From Istiophorus platypterus (Eukaryota; Chordata; Actinopteri; Istiophoriformes; Istiophoridae): a stretch of DNA of 64,000 nt. The notes below the pieces were generated by a model, which worked only from the letters and a program-made list of their open reading frames with translations, did not search any database and was not told where the DNA came from. Both the position numbers and the translations under genes were made by a program. Shown piece after piece: positions 13,030 to 25,800 of the stretch (position 1 is the stretch's first letter; each line of letters starts with the position of its first letter). The stretch covers positions 23,823,480 to 23,887,479 of the forward strand of contig CM029124.1 in the NCBI GenBank assembly GCA_016859345.1. The letters run 5' to 3'.

Positions 13030-16000
13030 GTCTGGTCCTGACCTGCTACAGTGGTGCTGAGGGGAAGGCCAGTCTCAGTGTGGTAGGGATGGACGGCTAT
13101 CTGAGTCATGGACGGTACTGGGACACCGGGGAAGGTCACGGCCGTGGCTGCCATAGGTGGCTGGGGGCCAGTGGCCACTGAGAATGGATACTGGGCTCCG
13201 ATGAAGGCTGGGTGCATTCCCTGAGGGGGTACACACACATATGTGCACACATTCATGCAGTTTGGCTGAGTGACCTGCACTCTACTGTGCCATAATAAAT
13301 AAAAGAAGTGTGAGAATATTTACATGGCACAAACAATATTTATTTCACAACACCTAAAGATTTGAAGTTCATCTATATAGATCTTAAAATAATGTACCAG
13401 TCAACTCAATGGGCTTTTCAACTAGCAAAAAAGTAACCATTTGTAAGTATTAGATAGTTAGACATATAATAAAATACTTTTCCCTATCATTTAATCTGCC
13501 ACTTATTTTCTTAATTCACAGAAAATAGTTTAATTCACAATTTCCTCATGCTCAAGTAGACAATTTTAAGCATCTCAGACAAGATTACTTTGGTTTGTTT
13601 GACCACCAGTCTCCAACCTAAACAGTAAACTCTGTTCACTTTGGAAATCAAAGAAAACAGTTATGAAGTTGGATATATTGCTTAAAAGTTACTTAACGAT
13701 GAACTGTTTATCAAATTTGCCAGTTAATGTTCTGTTGGTTGACTACATGTTTTTATTCAAATAATCATTTCAGCTCTAATGTATGTAAGGTAAGACATTG
13801 TATCCACCAACCATCATCACATTTTTTCTTTTTCTGTATGACAGCTTTCACCTCAGCTAAACAATTAGCACTATTTTGGGATATTTCTATGATTTCTAAA
13901 TAGGTTTTCTTATGAACAAGCAGAAATATGTATAGAAACGTGGAAATGCATTACAGCAATTAGGGGATTAAAGAGTTACTTTAGTTAACTCTTAAAAGAG
14001 ATACCAAATTGTTCAAGCCATTTTTTAAGCATCAATATTAAACCATCTCTGGTTCCAGCTTCTTCACTGTGAGGATTTGATGCTTTTCTGTTTTCTATCA
14101 TAGCACAAAGAATCACTTTGGGCTCTGGAATATCTGTCGGACAAAAAAGACATCTGAAGGCGTCACAGTGAACTCTAGGAAACCAGAGTTAAACTAACCA
14201 ATCAACTAATTATAATAAGTAAAAAAAAAAAAACAAAGACAAAAAAACAAACAAAAAAAGATAACCAAGAAAACCTAGTGATTGTATCAAGAGGAGTTCT
14301 GACCTGTGGATATGCAGCCCCAGACACAGGGAAGACAGTGGGTCGGGGAACATGTTGCAGAGGGTGTCCCAGGTACTGAGGGGTGCAGACAGTCGGGAGA
14401 TGGGCCTGGATGGTGGTGTAGGGATGGAGGCCCTGGCTGTGGGGATGAGCCATGGCCTGCCCAGGCATGGCGTGGGACTGGTAGATGGTGGAGCCCACAG
14501 AAATGACAGGTACGACAGCTGCTGCAGTGACTGAGGCTGTGACTGTTGCCACCCCTGGAGTCTCCAGGTTGGCCCCACTGTCAAGGACACCACAGCTGGA
14601 TTCTGGGGGTCTTCTTCCCGAACCTCCGTTTGCCCCACAGCGCCCAGAGGTCTCCCGCTGCTGACCTGAGCCCCCACCCACGGACTGCTCATATAGCCAG
14701 TACCACTGGTGAGCCACTTCAAACAGAACCTCAGGGTAGACACCTCCACCCTTGGCTGCTTCCTCTACTGCCATGCAGGCCTTCTCTAGCATCAAATTGT
14801 CCTGTTGGGAGACCAGGACAGATGGGGAGAAAAGGGGTCAAGAAGGGATCGACAGAGACAGAAGGGGACAGAGGACAAAAATGTATGACAAGTAAGGAGC
14901 AGATCACTATGAATAGGGGAACCAGGGCTCTAACAGCAAGTATATAGATTGTGAGATTCCTTTCCCTGGGTCTGTGTATTTGATGACCACTTTAAGCTAA
15001 TGGATGCCATCCAATTGTGTGTCTGTTTTTTTTCTGTCTTGATTTTTTTCTGTATGTCAACCAACCCCCTTAAAGCTGTTTTACCCAAGAAAAAGTTACA
15101 TTTTGGAATAATAAAGATTTATATTCCTAATATAATGCTGCTTCCTGGCCATCTATGCCTCAGTGTTGTGTGCATGTGTGGACTGAGGCTGGGGTGGTGC
15201 CACTTTTTCAACATCCTTAGTTTACGTTTATTTACTTGACTTTCACTTTCTTATCTTCCACCATACATTCCCTTGTTCACACAGCAAACATTCCAACCTG
15301 TGACTACTCAGTTAATCTGAAACTGAACTCATCAACTGATGATAAATTTCACACTGAAAAATCTACTTAGATAAGAATGATCTTGTTAGAGCCAAGCACA
15401 CATACAAATACTTTCAACAGCATCTGACCTGCCCAGCAACAGGCTGATCAGTTGTTCTGAGCTGTACCTGCTCTTTGCACTGCACCAGAGCTCTCTGGAT
15501 TTCATTAGGATTTAGGGCATGAGCATGTGGCAAGCAGCTCAGGGCCAGCTCCGCTGCTGCCCGAACCATGTTGGGGTCCCTGGCCCGTGATGCTCGATCT
15601 GCTAGGGATGCCACCTCTGGAGGGGTGAGGTGACCATCCCAACACTCCACTAAAATGTTGAGGGCAGCGCTGCCAATCTCCATGGCCTGGCCTGAGAGAT
15701 GAAAAGACACTGGATTAGAAAGTCTGACTCTTCATGTTTCTAACTCTTTCCCTTACACACACAAACACACACCCCCCTTACCAGTGATCCAGGACACATG
15801 AGAGGAGTAGGTCCTGGACAGCCAGTTAGGAGAGACAAAGTTGTGAAGGCCAAGCGCATAAAGGCCAATCTCAAAGGCACACAGGTGCAGGTTCCTGTGG
15901 GGCCCCTGGTGGCCCCCGCTGGCTGACGGCTGAGTGAAAATGGAGGTGGAGGAGTTTCCTCCGGCTTTGATCAGGACCGTTTTGGCTAGCTCAAAGTAAA

Positions 16001-19000
16001 AATGGGCTGCTGCCTCTGATGGCTGGTTGGGTACGTGGGGAGCATGACACTCTGGACGTCGCCCTTTGTACCTGAACACAGGGCACAGTATGACATGATG
16101 ATTGGAATTCATATAGGTTATTTAGAATAAAGACACATCTACTGTAAATCAGGTATTTTTTCAGAAAAACCTGCTCAACAAAGGCAGGCCTGCTCCTACT
16201 CAAGCTAGTTCTGCAACTTAGCTTTAGCTCATCTCTGGCATACATTTCTATTGATGCCTGGACTGTTCTCTGACATCTTGTTGTGATTGTGTTTTCTGTT
16301 GCCCTCTTTTTATGTTATTTGTCTCTGGTCTGGTAAAAAGAAATTCAGCAGCAAACAGCCAGTCTAAAGGGGAGCTAGCAGAATTTCCACCATGTGGCAA
16401 ACATTATGTGACAAATAGGAGTAGTCTCCTCTTCAATAATGAGACAAGGAGAAATACAAGTTATTTGGAAATGACTAGTTCTATTTGTGTGTTCCCAGCA
16501 TTAGCTTCTTTGTTAAAAAACCTGCTGGTGATTCAAACTGATGAGGAATCAGTCAGAAGTAAACTTCTGTTGAAGGACAATCTTTGTTCTGAACTAATTT
16601 TTTAAAATTCATTCTGTGATTGTTGATGGTCATCCCAGTGGCCAAGCTAATGTGCTTTTACTAGTCTTTGTGACCTGATGAGGCGGGAGTGTGTGTTTTT
16701 ACCTGCTGGTGTCAGTGCTCTTTGCTCTGGCCCCACCCCCTGCCCTGCGAGAGCCGCTTGAGGAGGAGGAGCCCAGCGAATCAGATGATGAACTGCTGAT
16801 GCTATCACTGTCCTGGCCTCGCCCCCAAGATGTTGCTGGCCAGCTGCCCCGGAGCGGCCGGCGGCTGAGGGTGGGGGAACTGTCTGAGGTTGTCTCTGGA
16901 GCACTGCTGTCGATACTCGCCATGCCTGTCAAGACATCATGCACATCCCATCATGTTTCATATCACTAATATTGTGTGTGGATGTAAAGCTGTTTCAGTG
17001 TGTGGTATATTTTTGGGTACTAACTATATGTACAGATATAACATATTCATGACCCAGGTTAAAACTCTGCTGTGGATATAAATTAAATTTATTCTCTGTA
17101 TAAATGGAGGAAGCCACAATAAAAATTCTGTGTTTTCTCTCATGCTCTACCGGCCAGATAAGTAACATTCACACAATATTGCAAAAGCGAGTACCGGTGT
17201 GTTTCTTCTTCTGCCGGACAGGAGAGCCCCAGCAACGTTGGCTGTATCCACAGCGTGCCCCCAGCGCCAGCCGACTGGGCACGGTGACCTCCAGCTTAAA
17301 TGGAGCCGTTTCACTCTGCTGGTCAATTGATGAAGGCCCATCTGATACTGTCAGGACAGAAAATGAACAGAGGTCTATCTCTGTCAAAGAATGCTGTTAC
17401 CATGAAGTGATTCCCTAATGAATGGCCGCACAGACAATCTAGGGTTTCAAAAATGTGAGCCAAGTCAAGAGTCCCCCAACAGTCACAATAAAAAATGTTG
17501 TGTTGAACTGTATACTGTGACACTAACTATGTACATGTGGAGATGCAATGTAAAGAAACCTATCACTGTACAATGTAATTGTAAATATCTACTAAACTTT
17601 TTGAAAACTTGATACTGCCATAGATGCTTGACAGTAAAATGATACATGGCATCTAAAGAGGGGGTTGGGGGGTTCTTACCATGCTCCCTTGTCTCAGCAG
17701 TACTCTCTCCTGCTGTACTGTCTGGCACTGGGTTTAGTTCAGCCTGACGAGCAACCTCTTCACCAGCCAGTGTCACGGCAGAGGTAGAAGCTGCCACAGT
17801 AGTCGCAGAGGAGGATGAGGGGGTGTGTTTGGAGACACCCCCAGTGGCTCCGCTCACCCCACTGTGCCCGGCAGCAGTATGTTTGGATGGGCTGCGCTGG
17901 CTGCCGGCTGCTGGCTTGCTGGAGTAAAAGGAGCTCAAAGTTTGAGGCTTGTGAGTCTGACTTTCCCTGTCCAACAGCTTATCCAGTATCTGAGAGGGGG
18001 GCAACAGAACACAGGGAGTGAGAGAGGGGGAAAAAGGCAGAGGAGAGGGAGAAGAAGTGTTAATTAAATCAATCAATTATTATTAATTCTTTTCAGTTAT
18101 TAAACGCCTGTCATACTTAAATCAATGGAGCGACAATTGAAGAAATATGAAAATTTTATGAAGCTAGCATTTAGTTGTAATTGAGTTCCTGTCCACACAC
18201 AAAAAAATTTTTTGTTCTGATTTGTTCTCCATGAGCTCATGAAAAAAATATATTGCTTTTTCCACAATGTTTATCTGCTAGAAAGCTAGTTAACTGTCTG
18301 TCTGCTAGTTAACTGTCTGTCTGCTGTTGGCTGTACAGAGCTTTTTCACTTACAACAGTTGCATGCAGCAGCTTGAAATGAGCTGGAGCTGAAACTAAAA
18401 TGCTTGACAGAGCTAAGTTGAACTGCTGAGTTGTATAATTCTCTGCGAGTTTATCAATATGAATAACCCTTTTCATATGGCTACCAGAACCAGTGGTGCT
18501 GGAAACCCTTTAGTAATTGCGGAGACTTTTATTTAAATTCTTTGTTGTTAAAAGCGGTACTGCAGCATACACGGTATGCTTTGTAGGCAAGATATAAAAT
18601 GGCTAACACATGTGTGACATCAGAATGATGCGTGTCCACCAGCTGGTGCTGCTATAATCAAGGTGTGCACATTTTGGCAAGTAACTCCCACACAGTACAT
18701 GTACACATGAGGTCTTTAAATGTGCTAAGTTCCTTGAATTTATCTGAATCTTGTGATATAGGTCAGGCCCATTTTCACCTGTAATTTTATTTTTTTTCCA
18801 CAAATTGTGAAATATGGGAAACCTACTTTTTCAAACTCCTCCTTGGTTATGAGTCTGGATCTGCACAAAACTTTGCATATATCCTTTATGGACTCTAATG
18901 ATAAAAGGTTATTAGAAGAATTCTGAATAATCCTAAAAATGCAAACATTATGAGAGGAACAACCATCTATAGATTGCAGTCAAAACCGGAAGTGTTGCAC

Positions 19001-19827
19001 ATTTTGGCACGATCACTCCTCTATCCCATTGTCCACTGAGGCTCTATGTAAAATATGGGGCCAATTAGCAACTAGGTAGGGCTTTCGTTAAAAATCATGA
19101 AATAAGCTAAAACAGTGTTTCCAAACTATTCTTAGGTAGTAAGTGAGATCTGCATTAAAATTTGCATCCATCAGCTATGTACTCTCATGACCACAAATTA
19201 TTAAGAGTTTTGATACTTCAAAAAACATGTACATATACTAATACAAAGGAAGTCATTTTATATCTTTAGATAGGTCTGTCCAATTGGGCCAGTAGGTCAC
19301 CATGCCACAATGACATTCTGCACAAATCGGTGCATATTGGCCACTAGGTGGCCCTTTTACACAAAGTCAAAAATGATGCAAAATGATGCAAACAACTTTT
19401 CAAACTCATCTCATGTTGTAATCAAATCAGCATAAATTGTTAAACTAAGTACAGTCCATTTACCTGAGTTGATTACTGGAAGAACACATCTCAAACTTAT
19501 CAGCCATAGCAGTCATCCCAGAAATTTGTTCAGGAAATAAGGTTGCTATTTTCCTATTGAATGGTCAGAATAATAAAAGAATGGATGGTTACCTTCTTCA
19601 GCTTGCTCTGGTCATCCTTATAGGTGATCATGAGAGCCAGAGCCAGGTCACCCTTTACCCGTCTAGTTCCTTCACACAGAAGAGGATGTTCCGCCTCACT
19701 GACCGTGGTCTTCATACCTGCAGACAAGCAAAGGGTGATGAAAAGGAAGGAAGGAAAAGCATGAAGTGTGTGGGGAGACAGGATAAGGTACAGGTGTATA
19801 TTTTATAAATTTTATAAATTATATACA

Positions 19828-19881
<54 letters not shown>

Positions 19882-22800
19882 TAAGTTTGTGATATATTTT
19901 TTACCAAGTGCGGCTACTGCAGCCTCGAAACCCAGCTCCTCATCACCAGGCATCTCATTGTTGCGGTTGCGGCTTGGTGGACGGGAACCCGTTGGGGACA
20001 CAACTGCACAAACAATATGGAGAAAAGTGAAAGGAATGTTAATTTTTTGAGTTCCAATTTAAAACTTCTTACTTTAAGCCTTAAAATAATTTCCAATTAC
20101 TTGCTCAAAATTAAAAAAAATAACTAACTGACTTTACATCAGGTTTTACAACTCAAAAAAAAAAAAGATTTAGGATGAACATATCTTATTCTATTCTACC
20201 AAAAGATAATAAAAAGGAATTAAATGTTGTAAAACTTGTTTGGGATGTGCGTTTGGCTTTTGGTTGAGACATACCACATAACTGCAACATCACTGATCTG
20301 ACTCAGTATTTGGACAGGTAAAGAATTTTCAGAATTTTGCCTCTGTACATCATCCATCAAAACGGATTTGAAGTGAATGAATCAAGATGTGATTCATCTT
20401 TATATGGGTGGGGGTCCTTCCCTTGAGATGCTTTTCCAGGCCTTTACTGCAGCTGCATTCAGTTGCTGCTTGTTTGTGGGTCTTTCTGCCATCAGTTTTG
20501 TCTTCAGACCTTTTATCTGCTTAATATGTCATGAAATGAGTGAACGGGCCACAACAGGTCATGAAACACTTTGTCAGTCAATATTTAACTGACAATTGAC
20601 TGACAAACTGTGATGTGACTTCACTGAAACTTTGACAAGGTTACATCCTCAACATCTATAATTAGGAAAGAACTGTAGATGGCTTTGTCTATTACAAGTA
20701 GTAGTATAATATTAAAACTAGACAAGAAAAAAAAAATCAATCTTATACTAATATTCGATAGCTGAACTCGATCAATCAAACAAAAATTGGTATTTACCTG
20801 GGGTACACAAGACATCAAAGATGAAGCTGGCCAACATGAGTGGCAGCACAGGTCTGTAATCACAGAAGTTTCCATCTCTGAGCTGTTCGGCTCTCTCTCT
20901 GATGGCTGACATCTCCACCAGGCCCAGCGGTATCTTCTTCAACAAAGCCACCACCTCTGATTCCTGGTAGGCCAGCTTCACCTGGCCAGTCCACACACAT
21001 GAAGTCAGTACATCTGGTACACGTTAATGGCTCCACATTTCATGTATGCTCATTGTTTAGATTTACTATCTGTCTTAAACTACAGTTATAGCATTTGGCA
21101 GACATTGCCATTCAAAGTGAAATCCAAGATGCTCAGAATTCATTGAAAAAAAAATAAATGAAAGATCAAGTCAGGTAATCAAAGCAGAATCCTGCACTGG
21201 ATATCTTTGCGGGGTAAATCTCAAAAAGTGCTTGAAATGTATAAGAAAATATTTAACTTCTAGGTAGGGTAGAATGAATCTAATGCGGGCGTGCCACAGG
21301 TGGAAATTCTGGGGAACCTGCTGGCTTAGAGAATAAGGACTGAGAACTGGCTGGGAACCTTTGTTTTGCATCATTCCCTATCTCTTTATCCTCTCATTTC
21401 CTGTCATCTCTCCAATGTTTTCCACTGTGGTGACACAGAAGCTCAATTAGTAATTATCATTAAATCCAGGAAGACTTAATATTTTAATCAGGTATAAACA
21501 CTCCACCAGATGTGTGTCAGTTACACCAAATTTAGATAGGTGTGATATTGTGTGATGACATGTGTTGGTGTTAAAGCAGAGAAGAAAATTAACATGATTC
21601 ATTGAAAACCCAGAGGGCACTTTTGCCTAAGCAATATAGACGAATCACTGTGCATTGTTTCTTCTTAGCTTTTATATCATCCGTTTTTTCCATGCCTGTT
21701 TTGCGCTCCTTCAGTTTCCCGGCACCTGAACTGTTTTTTGTGCTGTCTATGCCCGTGGCTATCGCTGAGCCTAGTTATTACTGGTATGGGTCAGGTTGGG
21801 TCTTATTTTAACAGGTCAGGTAGACTTCCAAGTAATTGGAATTGGAGTTGTGATTATTACCAAATCCCAGAAGTGTTTATGATTACATAAAAAACAAGTT
21901 TGTGCTCATACATCAGTCCAAAACAATATATAAATCCTGGAATTGTTTAATTTAGGTTTAAAAAAAAAGAGCATGAAATTAGGATTAGGAATATTTTCTA
22001 TTGAAAATATGTCCTATAGAAAAGTTATCAGCAACTGTTTTGATAACTGATGAATCCTCTAAAAATTACTCAAGAAAAAAAACATTCTGTTCAAGCCTCT
22101 CATAAGTGATGATATGTGCTTTTCTACATTTTATATCCGCATAAACAGAACATTTTTGTTTTTTGACCGTTAATGATGTCACCTTTGTTTCTGAGAAGCT
22201 GAAATGGGCATTTTTTCACTGTTTTTGACATTTAATAGACTTGAATCATATTAAATTAAGTTAAACTAAATATTGTATTGAATTGCTCAAATAAAGGAAG
22301 ATTAGCAAATCAATTGATAACAAAAAAAAAAAATTCTTGGTTGCATTTGGACATGAAGCGATGACAAATGAGTCAACCTGGCTCCTAAAGCATAATCAAA
22401 CTCTTCTATGCCCTACAGTGGGGAGGGGTCCTTCTGAACAAATCTGCATCGACTTGATACCATTAGATAAGAAAGAATTCATTAAAACCAGTCTTTTATA
22501 GAGTAATAAATTTGATAACAGATAAACTAAATGCAATCTTGTACATTTCAATGCAATTAATTTTAAGTATTTTTCAAGTTACCATGCATATAGAGTATTT
22601 GTGTGTATTTGTGTAAGAGTAAGAGACCTCCAGAGCTTTGGTAGATGCGGGTGGTCTCTGGAGTTCCAGGGAGAACATGCCGGTGCTGAAGGCCAGGTTG
22701 TGGAGCTCCAGTCGTTCACTGAGAACAGTGAGAAGGAAGGCAGCTTTTGACAGTGTGTTAGTGGCTACCTGCGTCTGACGGCTGGTTGACACCTTGCTCT

Positions 22801-25800
22801 TCTTACCCTAAATCCAGCAACAAGGGAAATATAATGATGTCAGAATGGGAAACAAAACTGAGAAGCGGATTTACCCTTTGAAATTCTTTCCTTTTTAATA
22901 TTCAATATTTGTTGCTCAGTTACAAATTTGCGCAGTAAAAATGCCAATATAACACAGATTAAAAGAATCCGATGGCTGTCCTTCATTAAGAGAGGCTCAA
23001 TATCCCAGTACACAGTTAAAGATGCTGACTGATGGAAGACTGAGACTGTACAACCTAAGTAGAGAAGAGAAATCAAATGATATAGGAGAACGTTTTCCAA
23101 GATACTGGGGTTTGTGGTTGTATCTACCTTAGTCTGTGGCTGCTCCACTTTCAGGTCTGGAGGGTTGGCTAATAGGTCTCTGGCCAGCTCCACAGCCAGC
23201 CGGCAGGCCTCATTACTGTAGCCATGGGCATAGAGGGCCTCAGCACATGCAAAAAGCACCTGCACACACACAAAAATAGTGTTCAGGTGAATTAGAAGAG
23301 CACTGGGGTTTCACATTTCTGCTGCTGTGTCTGGATATTTTTTTGTCCAGTGGTATTAAAGCCATTCTGCTTTCTGCAAGACCCAGCTGCAGTAAAGGCC
23401 TGGAAAAGCATCTCAGGGGAAGAATTTGGTGATGATGTCCATGGGTTCCAGACTTCAGGCAGTAATTGACTGCAAAGATATTCACTTAAGTATTAAAAAT
23501 AGTTCTTATATTTATAATCATCTTGGTTTTTCCAATTATTTTTGATCCTCTGAAAATGAGGGATACATATAAAAATGTCTGTAATTCCTAAAGAGTGAAT
23601 ACAATATTATTGTTAAACCCCTTAAATTAAAGCTGAAAGTCTACGTTTCATCACACCTTGATGGTTTCATTTCAAATCCTTCGTGGTGGTGCAGATTGGT
23701 AAAATTACAAAAATGAAGTCACTGTTCAAATACTTATGGACCCAAGTGCAGGTGGCAATGTCACAACAGTAACATATATTACATTAAGCTATCTTCTTAA
23801 TTGTGTAAAGCTGTGGCAGATGTTTTATTTTCAGTGACATGAATAAAACCCTTAAAGTGCAAGGTTCAAGGATGAGGTTTCAATGTATTTGTATTTTAAC
23901 ATCCATACCTGGAAAGACCCAACTGCTGACAAATTGCATCAGTTCAACACACTTTCCCTGCTTACCTCCATGCGTCCCTCCTGATCCAGCGGTTTGATCC
24001 CTGCGAAGATGTCTGGCTCCTCCTCCTGGTGGTTGTCAGTCAGCTGTCTGTCTGCTCCCTCCTCGGAGGCAGCACTCAGGTAGTATGCTTGATAGTCATC
24101 CTCACCCACAGCTTCTGCTCCTGCAGCTCCACCTGTTGCCTCTGCTTCTTGGATAGCTGGTCCACCTGCAGCTGCTGCCCCGCTCCCTGCTGCTGCTGCT
24201 GCTGCTGCTGCTGCTACTGCCGCCTCTCTGCGACCTCGCAGTGCCTTGCCAGATGTTTGAGTGGTGCCTGATCTTGCTGTAGTGGTGGAGGTGGAGGGCT
24301 GGTTACTTCCAGTTGAGTCTACATCTTCATCTCTGTTCTGGAGAGGCTCCACTTCCAGTTCTGCCTCCTTTTCTGCAGCACTGGACATGTCCATAACAAC
24401 CACTACTGTCTCTTTGCAAGGGAAGCAGGGCGGAGCAGGCTCTGCAGCAGGAAGTGTGGCAGAGGTGTGGCTGACACGCTTTGTATCAAACATCTTGCCC
24501 CCCGTCCTGCTGCTGCTATACTTGCTTGAATCACGGAGCAATGGGCTTGGGGAGGGCAGCATCTCTGGTGGTGGGGGGAGAAACTCAAAAGTGTTGCTGG
24601 CCTCAGCCCCCAGAGCCAAACTGCAGCCATCATCCAAGCTGAGCTCAGCCAGGTCCGGTTCCAGGGAGCTGTCCTCACTGCTGGTTCTCCGCTTGGCACT
24701 AGCATGCTTACCACCTCCTAACCCACCGGTCCCTCCAGGACCTCCTGCAGATGCCCCCTTCCCACCTCCCTGTGTCAGTTTCAGCTTTCCCCCAGAGGAG
24801 GAGCCAGGCCCTTTGTACATGCACTTCCCTCCTCCATCATCTAGGGAAAGAGAGACACCCCCCCCCAGGCGGACCAACATCCCTCCCCCTCCACTCACTG
24901 ACAGACCCTTCCTTTTGGTGAGAATGCTCTCCTTGGGTCGCACTGCCACCTCCTGCTGAGACAAGTGACCACTTCCTCTTCCTTTATAATCTCCCCCAGC
25001 TCCACCTTCAGCTCTCCCCCCTCCCCCTGGTTCAGGAGGTTCTCCGCCCCCTCCTGCAGCAGCTTTGATTCCTCGCTGATGCTGCACTGCCCTGGACCAG
25101 CAAAATGTAGCGCTCTTCTTATCAGCACTACAGTAGGTGATGCCCTCCAATGGGTAGGCCACCTCCCAGTTGAAATAGCAGGACTCCACCGCTGGCTTGA
25201 AGCCCTGGAACAGTTTATCCAGGGACTTGCGATGCTGCCCCCTCTTCACTATCTCGATTACCTTTAGGTGCCATTGCTTCAGCTGACCTGCCAGTTCCAG
25301 ACGTCTAGAAGAGAGCATAAACAGTCACTTGAGTCCTTACTTAATATTTACTAATAACTTAACTGCAATTATTATGTAATACATGTGCTAATAGGACATA
25401 ACTTTCCCTATATTTCATGACCAAATTGTGTGAGAGTTTAGAAAGTCCATAAGCAGTGCGTAGCCCAGTGTCACTTATCCAGTGGTCTAACCTGCAAGGA
25501 CTCATAGTGGGGTCAAGCACTGCCAGCCTCCAGAGCACCACCATCTCATCACACATGCTGGCACAGGCATGAGCCGCCACCTCTGACTGGCCATTGCTGC
25601 GCCCAGTGTGGCCGCTGGCACTGCTGTGGGATGCTGACGTTCGAACACTGTACCACCAGCTGATGATCTGAACACACACAATCAAATAACTCAGTGAGGT
25701 GTATGTGTGTCTCAAAGAATGTGAAGTACAAAGTATAAAGGGTATTAAAACTTGTTCTTTTTGGGAACACATGAATTTTAGGTCAGATGTCAGGAGCATT

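Noticed and set aside
14210..14749. 179-codon minus frame overlapping exon 21
   Set aside because: A shifted frame of the true exon; it loses the conserved NLMLEKACMAVEEA sequence and runs into the intron.
24261..24959. 232-codon plus-strand frame
   Set aside because: Antisense shadow of low-complexity zswim8 exon 10; low-complexity DNA opens several frames.
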